5,374 bases of DNA from Sphingomonas sp. (GTDB lineage Bacteria; Pseudomonadota; Alphaproteobacteria; Sphingomonadales; Sphingomonadaceae). Positions 1 through 5,077 of the stretch are shown one piece after another. The stretch spans positions 1 to 5,374 of the forward strand of contig JAPJRE010000295.1 of assembly GCA_030824725.1 (NCBI GenBank). Reading direction: 5' to 3'. Numbering within the stretch: position 1 is the stretch's first letter; each line of letters begins with the position of its first letter. A model generated the notes under the pieces. It was given only the letters and a program-made list of their open reading frames with translations, had not been told where the DNA came from and made no database searches. The position numbers and the translations under genes are program-made.

Positions 1-75
1 GGCGTGGTGGGGATGTGCGTGGCGATGGCGGTGGGGATCGCCGGCTATTTCGTCCACCGGCATTGGTTCGAGTGA
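1..75 (+). CDS. C-terminal end of an unidentified protein with a terminal hydrophobic segment (partial)
   Basis: Reading frame 1 is open from the first base and ends at a TGA at 73-75, giving 24 residues. The segment is mostly hydrophobic and Gly/Ala/Val-rich (VGMCVAMAVGIAGYF) and ends in a short polar, basic tail (VHRHWFE). This looks like a C-terminal transmembrane helix, or the last helix of a polytopic membrane protein. The gene converges on the FMN reductase gene, and a hairpin (87-116) starts 11 bases after its stop. The start and the rest of the protein lie outside the window, so no family can be named. The coding call rests only on the frame, the composition and the sensible position of the stop before an intergenic hairpin. 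Confidence 0.5.
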   Translation, partial: GVVGMCVAMAVGIAGYFVHRHWFE

Positions 76-86
76 GCTTCTGAAGG

Positions 87-116
87 CCGTCATCCCGGCT
101 TTCGCCGGAATGACGG
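87..116. repeat. REP-like imperfect palindrome between convergent genes
   Basis: Bases 87-93 (CCGTCAT) pair with 110-116 (ATGACGG), and 95-99 (CCGGC) pair with 104-108 (GCCGG). One mismatch (94/109) interrupts the stem, and the loop is TTTC. The element lies between the plus-strand stop at 75 and the minus-strand stop at 138. Neither side has a T-tract, so it is not a textbook intrinsic terminator. It could still act as a 3'-end stabiliser or a bidirectional terminator. Palindromes of this type (TCATCCCGGC...GCCGGGATGA) are, to my knowledge, dispersed in many copies in proteobacterial genomes including sphingomonads. Only one copy is seen here. Confidence 0.6.
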
Positions 117-137
117 GGGGTGGGGCGTTCCCGCGCT

Positions 138-674
138 TCAGCGCTTCAGGAAGTCGAAGATCTGCCCGACCATTACGTCGAGCGAACCCTGGCAGTGCGC
201 CTCCACGTCGGGTGTCTCCACCGTGTTCACTGCGATCCCCATCGGCGTGGGCCAGCCGCGCAGCGCATGGGTGATGGTGCGCAGCGCCTGCAGAGTCGAT
301 ACCGAGGCCTGCCAGCCCGCAGCGGTGGCGATCAGGCCCACCGGCATGCCGTCGAAATAGACGCGCTCGTCGCGGCTGAGCAGTTCGACATAGTCGAGCG
401 CGGTCTTCACGAGGCCGGAGAGCGTGCCGTGATAGCCCGGCGAGCCGATGATCACCGCGTCGGCACTGCGCAGCGTCTCGACGAAGCGGATTACCTTGGC
501 GTCGGTCTCGCCATGCTCGGGCTCGAAATGCGGGAAGACGATGTCGGGCCCGGTGAGCAGCGTGGTGCGCGCACCGCGCGCCTCGGCGCGGGCGAGGGCG
601 GCTCCGAGCAGGCGGGCGGTGCTGGACTGCGGACGAAGCGTGCCGCCGAGCGCGACGATATGGGGGGTGGTCAT
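138..674 (-). CDS. NAD(P)H-dependent FMN reductase family flavoprotein
   Basis: This is a 178-residue cytoplasmic protein of the flavodoxin-like NADPH-dependent FMN reductase family (Pfam FMN_red; relatives include SsuE and the YieF/ChrR quinone or chromate reductases). Members bind FMN and use NAD(P)H to reduce flavin, quinones or other acceptors. The first beta strand (HIVALGG, 5-11) runs into a phosphate-binding loop, GGTLRPQSSTAR (10-21). The second flavin-contact motif is SPGYHGTLSGLVKTALDY (78-95), matching the family pattern SPxYxxxxxGxLKNAxD. A third conserved loop follows at 117-122 (TAAGWQ). Length is normal for the family. I chose the ATG at 674 because GAGGT lies 3-4 bases upstream and the protein then starts just before strand 1. 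An in-frame ATG at 692 overlaps the peptidase stop as ATGA and would add six residues (MTQRGS); it has no clear ribosome binding site but cannot be excluded. The gene follows the peptidase by 14 bases, so co-transcription is likely. The electron acceptor is unknown. Confidence 0.9.
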   Translation of the reverse strand: MTTPHIVALGGTLRPQSSTARLLGAALARAEARGARTTLLTGPDIVFPHFEPEHGETDAKVIRFVETLRSADAVIIGSPGYHGTLSGLVKTALDYVELLSRDERVYFDGMPVGLIATAAGWQASVSTLQALRTITHALRGWPTPMGIAVNTVETPDVEAHCQGSLDVMVGQIFDFLKR

Positions 675-688
675 GCTACCTCGTTGGG

Positions 689-2026
689 TCATTCGGGCTT
701 GCCGCCGGGCTTCCATTCCGGCTTGGCGTCGCTGTTGGCCAGCGCATGGAGCGGCTCGACCAGCGACTGGATCGCGCGGGTCATGAAGGCGATGTCGATA
801 TTGGCGAGCGTGTCGTCCTTGCTGTGATAGGTCGGCACCACCGCCCAGCCCGAGATGGTGTGGGCGACGACGCCCTTCTTCGCGAGCGAGTAGTTGTCCG
901 AGCGCTGGAAGAAGTTCTGCTCCGGATAGGGATCGGCGGTGACCAGCGCGCCATGGCTCCTCAGCGTTTCGCCCAGCGTCGAGCGTTCGAAGCCGGTCAT
1001 CATCATCGTGCCGGCGGGGAGCTTGGGGTCCTGCGCGCCGATCATCTCGACCTCGACATTGGCGACGATCTGGTCGAGCGGCACCGGCGGGTGCGCGCCG
1101 AAATAGGTCGAGCCATAGCCGCCGATCTCTTCCGACCCATAGGCGACGAACAGGATGCCGCGCTTGGTCCGGCCCTTGGCGGCCAGCGTCCGGGCGAGTT
1201 CGAGCACCGCGGTGGTGCCTGAGGCGTCGTCATTGGCACCGTGCAGGATCGTGCCGTCCGCCTGGACGCCGAGGTGATCGAGATGCGCGCTGAGCAGCAA
1301 CACGCCGGCCTTGGGGTCGGCACCCGGCAGCCAGCCGATCGCGTTGGTGGTCGTCGCGATCTTCTCTTCCACCGGCACGGTGAGCGAAACCTTGGGATCT
1401 TTCTGCGCCGCGAGCGCATCGAAGGCTGCGGCGGGAAGGACGACGATCGAGGGTGCGGGTTCGCGCGGCTCGCTGCGCAGCCCGCCGGGCAGGCGCGGTT
1501 GGCCGTGGAGGCCCTTGATCATCGCCTGGGTATCGGCGCTGTCGCGGACCAGCAGCAGCCGCGGCGTCTTGAACGAGCGCGCCAGCCGGTAGAGCTGCAT
1601 GACCGGCATGTCGCCGGTGATCAGCATCACCGGGGCGGGTGCCATGCGCGACATCGCCTTGGCGGGGGTGAGCCTGGCGACGCCCTCGTTGCCCGTGCCG
1701 TCGCCGACGAGCAGCACCGCGCCCGGCACGGGTGCGCCGTTGGCGGTGAGCGTGATCGGCGCCTTGAGCTTCAGCCGGACGACCTCCGCCTTCTGGAGAT
1801 AGCCGTCCATGCCCGGTGCGGGCTGCAGGCCGAAGCCGCGGAACTGCGCGGCGACATAGGCGGCGGCGATCGCCTCGTCGGGTGTGGCGCTGCCGCGCCC
1901 GCGCAGCTCGTCGCCGGCGAGGAAGGTTTCGTGCGCGCGGACCCAGTCCGCGCTGACCTGTGCCCGCGCCGGCACTGCCAGCACGCTCGCGGCAGCCCAT
2001 GCCGCCAGCAGCAACCCAAGCTTCAT
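689..2026 (-). CDS. Secreted M28-family zinc peptidase (aminopeptidase type)
   Basis: This 445-residue exported metallopeptidase is predicted to release N-terminal residues from peptides in the periplasm or outside the cell. A signal peptide covers 1-22 (MKLGLLLAAWAAASVLAVPARA, cleavage after ARA, before Q23). A typical M28 N-terminal segment follows (HETFLAGDELRGRGS, 32-46). Residues of about 100-210 form a variable insert that may be a degenerate PA-like domain. The peptidase core has H248 and D250 (SAHLDHLG), D266 (GANDDASG), E299-E300 (YGSEEIGGYGS) and H401 (PTYHSKDD), in the order of the family's two-zinc site. S376-D377 (QRSDNYS) matches the conserved SD before the active-site loop. The fourth ligand position, usually Asp in NxDMIG, is Glu (E327, NVEVEMIG). 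The start at 2026 is preferred over the in-frame ATG at 2083 because it begins the signal peptide and has GGGGGA 6 bases upstream. Substrate preference cannot be read. Confidence 0.92.
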   Translation of the reverse strand: MKLGLLLAAWAAASVLAVPARAQVSADWVRAHETFLAGDELRGRGSATPDEAIAAAYVAAQFRGFGLQPAPGMDGYLQKAEVVRLKLKAPITLTANGAPVPGAVLLVGDGTGNEGVARLTPAKAMSRMAPAPVMLITGDMPVMQLYRLARSFKTPRLLLVRDSADTQAMIKGLHGQPRLPGGLRSEPREPAPSIVVLPAAAFDALAAQKDPKVSLTVPVEEKIATTTNAIGWLPGADPKAGVLLLSAHLDHLGVQADGTILHGANDDASGTTAVLELARTLAAKGRTKRGILFVAYGSEEIGGYGSTYFGAHPPVPLDQIVANVEVEMIGAQDPKLPAGTMMMTGFERSTLGETLRSHGALVTADPYPEQNFFQRSDNYSLAKKGVVAHTISGWAVVPTYHSKDDTLANIDIAFMTRAIQSLVEPLHALANSDAKPEWKPGGKPE

Positions 2027-2065
2027 TCGCCATCCCCCGTTCGGTTCGTGCCGGGTGATGGGCCA

Positions 2066-2100
2066 AGCGGGCGCGGCGCGCAACCAGCGCCGCGCCCGCT
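2066..2100 (-). terminator. Strong hairpin after the TonB receptor gene
   Basis: A perfect 14-bp stem (2066-2079 with 2087-2100, AGCGGGCGCGGCGC and its complement) encloses a 7-base loop. It starts five bases after the receptor stop on the minus strand. No run of T follows (the next bases are TTGGCCC), so it may terminate partially or protect the receptor mRNA 3' end. It lies wholly in the 79-base gap before the peptidase gene. Only 39 bases remain between the hairpin and the peptidase ATG, which leaves little room for a separate promoter downstream of it. The peptidase is therefore probably expressed by read-through or from a promoter inside the receptor gene. Confidence 0.65.
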
Positions 2101-2105
2101 GACCG

Positions 2106-4697
2106 TCAGAAGAACAGCTTGCGGATGCTGAGCGTCACCGCGCGGCCGGTGGGATCGAGCAGATCGGGCTGGTAGTTGAGCGGCACAGCGCCCGTCTGGT
2201 CGGTCACCCGCTGACGGGTGTTGAGGAGGTTGGTCACGCCCAGGCTTACCCGCGTGCCGCGCAGCCAGGGATGCGCACGCACCAGCTTAAACTGGCGACC
2301 GAGGTCCGCGAACAGGCGCAGGTTGAACGTGCCGAGATCGCCGAAGTTGAGCTGGTTGGTGTTGTTCAGCCCAGTATAAACGCTGGTGCTGCTCTGCCAC
2401 TTGAAGCCGAGCCGCAGGCCCACGCCGTCCTTGGTGATGCCCGCCTGCGCATCGATCTGATGCGCCGGCTGGCCGCCCGCATTGCCGGCGGCATCGCCGT
2501 GCAGCAGGTCGAGGATCGGCACGCCGTCGCGGATCTTGATCTGATTCTTGAAATACCAGGTGTGGTACAGGCTGAACTGCAGCCGTCCCGCCAGCGCGCC
2601 ATTGGGCCCGCCAAAGCCGCCGCGTCCGCCGCCGGACCCGCCGGCCGGACGGGCACCGCCCGGCGCCGCCCCGCCGCCTGGCGCCGCGCCGGCCACGGGA
2701 GCCGGGGGCGTACCGAACAGGCTGCCGCCGAACGGCGGACGCTGACCATTCTGGCCCGGCTGCCCGAACAGCCGCGCCTGGCCTTCCGCCGGCAGCGGCT
2801 TGCCCGCGGCGATCGCGTCGGCGCGCTCCTTCTCGCGCTGGGCGCGCATTGCGGCGATCTTCTTCTCGAGCGACGACTTGATCGGCATCGAAAGGTTGAA
2901 GCCCCAGCGCAGCTGCTGGGTGTTGTTTTCGGCGAAGTTCACCGCGCGATTGTCGATGCTCACCAGATCGCCGTCGGGATCACGGACGAAGCGATCGGGG
3001 AACGCCGCCTCGATCGCCGCGGTGGCAGCGGGGAAGGTGGCGATGTCGTTGCGGATCCGGCTGGTCACATAATCGGCGCGGATCGACAGGTCGGTCTTGT
3101 CCGACGGCCGCAATTCCAGCCCCAGCTTCATCACATGGCGCTTTTCCGCCTGAAGCGCGGGATTGCCGCCGGTGATCGTGGTGATCGTCACCGTCTGGCC
3201 GGTGCGATAGTCGAACACGCGGGTGTTCGGGCTGGCGACGACGGGGCCGCCGAGCTGGCTGGTGCTCGGCGCATCCTCGGCATCGGTCCAGGAGGCGAGC
3301 AGCCGCACCGGCTTGAACGGTGACCAGTTCACCCCATAGCCCGTGGTGGTCAGCGTGCCGAAGTCCGAGAGGTGCTGGACGGCGACGTTGCCGTTGATCG
3401 TCAGGTCGCCGAGCGGCTGGAGCACGTCGCGGCGGCGGCTGGCGATCGGCAGGTCGATGTTGAGCTGGCCGCTGCCGATGTTGCGCGAGAGCGAGGCATC
3501 GGTCGTCAGGCCATTGCGGAAGGCGGTACTGTCGAACCCGCTGAGGCTGCCGCCGATCCGCAACGAGGTGGAGACCTCGCCCGCCGGCAGCGAGAACAAC
3601 GGCCCGCGCAGCAGCGCGTCGACCGTGCCGACATTGGAGGTCGAGTTGCCGCGATCGGCCGGACGCGCGGCACCGAGCGAATCGAAGCCGCGATCGGTGA
3701 TCGTCTTGCTCTCGACGCGATCGTAATTGCCGGTGAGCGACCAGCTCCAGCTGTTGCTCCAAGGCAGCCCGTCGCCGTTGAGCGTGGTGCCGAGATGCGC
3801 GGTGATCGTGCGGCTGCTGGCGGTGAGCGGGCTCGGATCGCCCGAAAGCGCCAGCGGCGCCGCGACCTGCGACATCGCCAGCCCGCGCAGGGCCTCACTC
3901 TGCTGCACTTCCAGCGTGCCGTTGACCGTCGCGCCGACCTTCTCGCTGAGGTTGCGCGCATAGCTGCCGTTGATGTTGAGGTCCTGGCTGGGGGCGACCA
4001 GCGTGCGATAGGGCGCCTGGTTGACGCCGCTGCCGTCGTTGAAGGTCGGCAGCACGTTGCGCTCGCTTTCGAGCAGCGCCGCAGTGCCCTGATACTTCAC
4101 GTCGAGATTGACCCGGCGATCGCGGTTGATCTTGAGGATGTCCGCCTGCACTTCCTGGGTGCTGTTGCCGCCCTCGGTCGGCACGCCGCCTTCGAGTTCG
4201 GTGGTGAGCGCGCGGAAGCGCTCGCGCAGCACGAAGTTCACCACGCGCTGGTCGGCCGGATAGCCGAACTTGAGCGCGACTTCCTCGGGCAGGATGTCGA
4301 CGCGCTCGATCGCCTCGGTCGGCAGGTCGCGAATCTCGGCGAAGCTGGAGATGCGGCGGCCGTTGAGCAGCACCACCGGCCGCCCGCTGCCACGCCCGCT
4401 GCCGGTCTGCGGCGCGAGTTCGTTGAGCAGGTCGGCGACCGAGGAGACGGCATAGGCGCGGATGTCGGCCTGGTTGAGCTGGATCTCGGGCGGGATGTCG
4501 CCCTTCACTGCGCCGCGCGGCTCGCTGGCGGTGACGACGATCTCGTCGGTATAGGGATCGTCCTGCGCCGGCGCGGCGGGCTGGGTCTGGGCGGGACTTC
4601 CGCCCGACTGCTGCGTCGACGTCGTTGTCTGTGCCTGCGCCGCCAGCGGCGATATGCCTGCCAACAGTCCTGCCAGGGTGGTCCCCAGTCGCTTCAT
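2106..4697 (-). CDS. TonB-dependent outer-membrane receptor with atypical plug
   Basis: This 863-residue protein is an outer-membrane beta-barrel that should import a ligand with energy from TonB-ExbBD. A signal peptide covers 1-22 (cleavage after AQA, before Q23), followed by a Thr/Gln/Pro-rich linker (23-50). The TonB box is DEIVVTA (51-57). The plug runs from about 67 to 160 and contains VVLLNGRRISS (108-118) and PTEAIERVDILPEEVALKFGY (126-146), equivalent to the usual LIDGxP and IERIEVLRGPxSxxYG motifs. The glycine-rich IRG segment is missing or shortened, and RVVNFVLR (151-158) stands where GVINIxTK is usual. The barrel continues to a terminal Phe (LSIRKLFF). A charged segment (607-632) and a Gly/Pro/Ala-rich stretch (about 662-698) interrupt it. 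The start at 4697 begins the signal peptide and has GGAA 5 bases upstream; upstream in-frame codons to 4778 lack such features. The ligand is unknown. The neighbouring secreted peptidase hints at peptides, which is inference only. Confidence 0.93.
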   Translation of the reverse strand: MKRLGTTLAGLLAGISPLAAQAQTTTSTQQSGGSPAQTQPAAPAQDDPYTDEIVVTASEPRGAVKGDIPPEIQLNQADIRAYAVSSVADLLNELAPQTGSGRGSGRPVVLLNGRRISSFAEIRDLPTEAIERVDILPEEVALKFGYPADQRVVNFVLRERFRALTTELEGGVPTEGGNSTQEVQADILKINRDRRVNLDVKYQGTAALLESERNVLPTFNDGSGVNQAPYRTLVAPSQDLNINGSYARNLSEKVGATVNGTLEVQQSEALRGLAMSQVAAPLALSGDPSPLTASSRTITAHLGTTLNGDGLPWSNSWSWSLTGNYDRVESKTITDRGFDSLGAARPADRGNSTSNVGTVDALLRGPLFSLPAGEVSTSLRIGGSLSGFDSTAFRNGLTTDASLSRNIGSGQLNIDLPIASRRRDVLQPLGDLTINGNVAVQHLSDFGTLTTTGYGVNWSPFKPVRLLASWTDAEDAPSTSQLGGPVVASPNTRVFDYRTGQTVTITTITGGNPALQAEKRHVMKLGLELRPSDKTDLSIRADYVTSRIRNDIATFPAATAAIEAAFPDRFVRDPDGDLVSIDNRAVNFAENNTQQLRWGFNLSMPIKSSLEKKIAAMRAQREKERADAIAAGKPLPAEGQARLFGQPGQNGQRPPFGGSLFGTPPAPVAGAAPGGGAAPGGARPAGGSGGGRGGFGGPNGALAGRLQFSLYHTWYFKNQIKIRDGVPILDLLHGDAAGNAGGQPAHQIDAQAGITKDGVGLRLGFKWQSSTSVYTGLNNTNQLNFGDLGTFNLRLFADLGRQFKLVRAHPWLRGTRVSLGVTNLLNTRQRVTDQTGAVPLNYQPDLLDPTGRAVTLSIRKLFF

Positions 4698-4710
4698 CGT
4701 TGTTCCGTCC

Positions 4711-4745
4711 CTTGTTCGAATCACAAGCGGGCCCGCAGGCCCGCT
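4711..4745 (-). promoter_or_regulatory. Two adjacent hairpins in the receptor gene leader
   Basis: Bases 4726-4733 (AGCGGGCC) pair perfectly with 4738-4745 around a CGCA loop. Directly beside this, 4711-4715 (CTTGT) can pair with 4723-4727 (ACAAG) around a 7-base loop. The two share bases 4726-4727, so full forms exclude each other. On the minus strand they lie 14-48 bases before the receptor ATG. The larger hairpin is followed by TTGTGATT, so it could be a second, weaker terminator for tRNA-Leu transcripts or a leader structure that affects receptor translation. Function is inferred from position only. Confidence 0.35.
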
Positions 4746-4789
4746 CGTCCCAAGCCGGGTACGACGCACATGTCGCAAAACTGTGCCGG

Positions 4790-4818
4790 ATTATCGGATA
4801 AATTGTCGCGCATGTTGC
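4790..4818 (-). promoter_or_regulatory. Candidate promoter of the TonB receptor gene
   Basis: In the unusually AT-rich stretch between the tRNA terminator and the receptor, the minus strand shows GATAAT (4790-4795), five of six bases of a sigma-70 -10 box. A weak -35 (GCAACA, 4813-4818) sits 17 bases upstream. Transcription would begin near 4783, giving a leader of about 85 bases that includes the hairpins at 4711-4745. The -10 overlaps the small palindrome TTATC-G-GATAA (4791-4801), a possible operator. The poor -35 keeps confidence low. Confidence 0.28.
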
Positions 4819-4827
4819 GCAGATGCG

Positions 4828-4850
4828 AAAATGGGGGCCGGAGCCCCCAT
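4828..4850 (-). terminator. Intrinsic terminator of tRNA-Leu
   Basis: A perfect 8-bp stem (4831-4838 with 4843-4850, ATGGGGGC and its complement) with a 4-base loop is followed on the minus strand by T residues (4831-4828). It begins 13 bases after the CCA end of the tRNA, the expected place for the end of a single-gene tRNA transcript. It separates the tRNA from the receptor gene, so the receptor needs its own promoter or read-through. Confidence 0.82.
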
Positions 4851-4862
4851 CCTCTATATTCA

Positions 4863-4949
4863 TGGTGCGGTCGAGAAGACTCGAACTTCCACGGCCTTTC
4901 GGCCACAACGACCTCAACGTTGCGCGTCTACCAGTTCCGCCACGACCGC
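4863..4949 (-). tRNA. tRNA-Leu (anticodon GAG), CCA encoded
   Basis: All parts of an 87-base tRNA can be folded. The 7-bp acceptor stem GCGGTCG/CGACCGC is perfect, with discriminator A and an encoded CCA (4865-4863). The D arm contains AACTGGTAGACGC. The anticodon stem CAACG/CGTTG encloses the loop TTGAGGT (4917-4911), with anticodon GAG at 4915-4913 reading CUC and CUU codons. A long variable arm, TGGCCGAAAGGCCGT, marks it as a class II tRNA. The T arm has loop TTCGAGT on a stem closed by one G-U pair. Long variable arm plus GAG anticodon identify leucine. It stands alone, with a terminator downstream and a candidate promoter upstream. Confidence 0.97.
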
Positions 4950-4974
4950 ACGTGAATTTCCGCCGGCATTTCCA

Positions 4975-4989
4975 TACCAGCGGCTGGTA
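4975..4989. promoter_or_regulatory. 15-bp perfect palindrome upstream of tRNA-Leu
   Basis: TACCAGC-G-GCTGGTA is an exact palindrome with 7-bp arms and a single central base. It lies 26-40 bases upstream of the tRNA 5' end, on the side facing the MATE gene. As DNA it has the form of a dimeric repressor site; as RNA it could only form a short 5-bp hairpin in the precursor tRNA leader. It could bind a regulator of the tRNA or of the divergent transporter gene. No partner regulator is visible in the window. Confidence 0.3.
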
Positions 4990-4998
4990 AGGCAGCGG

Positions 4999-5027
4999 CC
5001 CCTAGCAAAGCGAAATGGGGCTGGCAA
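4999..5027 (-). promoter_or_regulatory. Candidate promoter of tRNA-Leu
   Basis: On the minus strand TTGCCA (5022-5027, five of six bases of the -35 consensus) is separated by 17 bases from TAGGGG (4999-5004), which is preceded by TGC like an extended -10. Transcription would start near 4992, giving a leader of about 43 bases before the mature 5' end at 4949. The -10 itself is poor, so this is a position-supported guess. Confidence 0.35.
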
Positions 5028-5049
5028 CCCGCTTTGTGCGGGTTTCTTG
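5026..5049 (+). terminator. Plus-strand terminator-like hairpin ahead of the MATE gene
   Basis: AACCCGC (5026-5032) pairs perfectly with GCGGGTT (5038-5044) around TTTGT, and is followed by TTCTTG, so a T-rich tail follows on the plus strand. No plus-strand gene ends here. The hairpin could end an unseen small transcript, act as an attenuator in a long MATE leader, or have no function. It ends 29-34 bases before the MATE ATG and overlaps the candidate -35 of tRNA-Leu. Confidence 0.4.
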
Positions 5050-5077
5050 CATCTCCGCTTCCGCCTATGGCCGCGCC

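Noticed and set aside
1241..2131. A 296-codon plus-strand open frame opposite the M28 peptidase
   Set aside because: The translation is low-complexity and rich in Arg, Ala and Gly without motifs, and the minus-strand frame has a full set of M28 catalytic residues. It is a shadow frame.
2606..2712. Repeat array or recombination hot spot in the receptor gene
   Set aside because: The DNA is a GC-rich low-complexity stretch encoding Gly/Pro/Ala. I see no regular unit length or exact tandem copies, so it is a protein-level feature rather than a DNA repeat.
4698..4862. Possible integration site at the tRNA 3' end
   Set aside because: tRNA genes are common attachment sites, but no repeated tRNA 3' fragment, integrase or composition change is visible downstream; the terminator and receptor leader follow directly. 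A short T-loop-like TTCGAAT at 4715-4721 is too small to count as a tRNA fragment.
3372..4955. A 527-codon open frame on the plus strand, opposite the receptor gene and running into the tRNA region
   Set aside because: It is antisense to a clearly real gene and crosses the tRNA. Its translation is Arg/Ala/Gly-rich with no recognisable domain, as expected when the opposite strand of GC-rich coding DNA stays open by composition.
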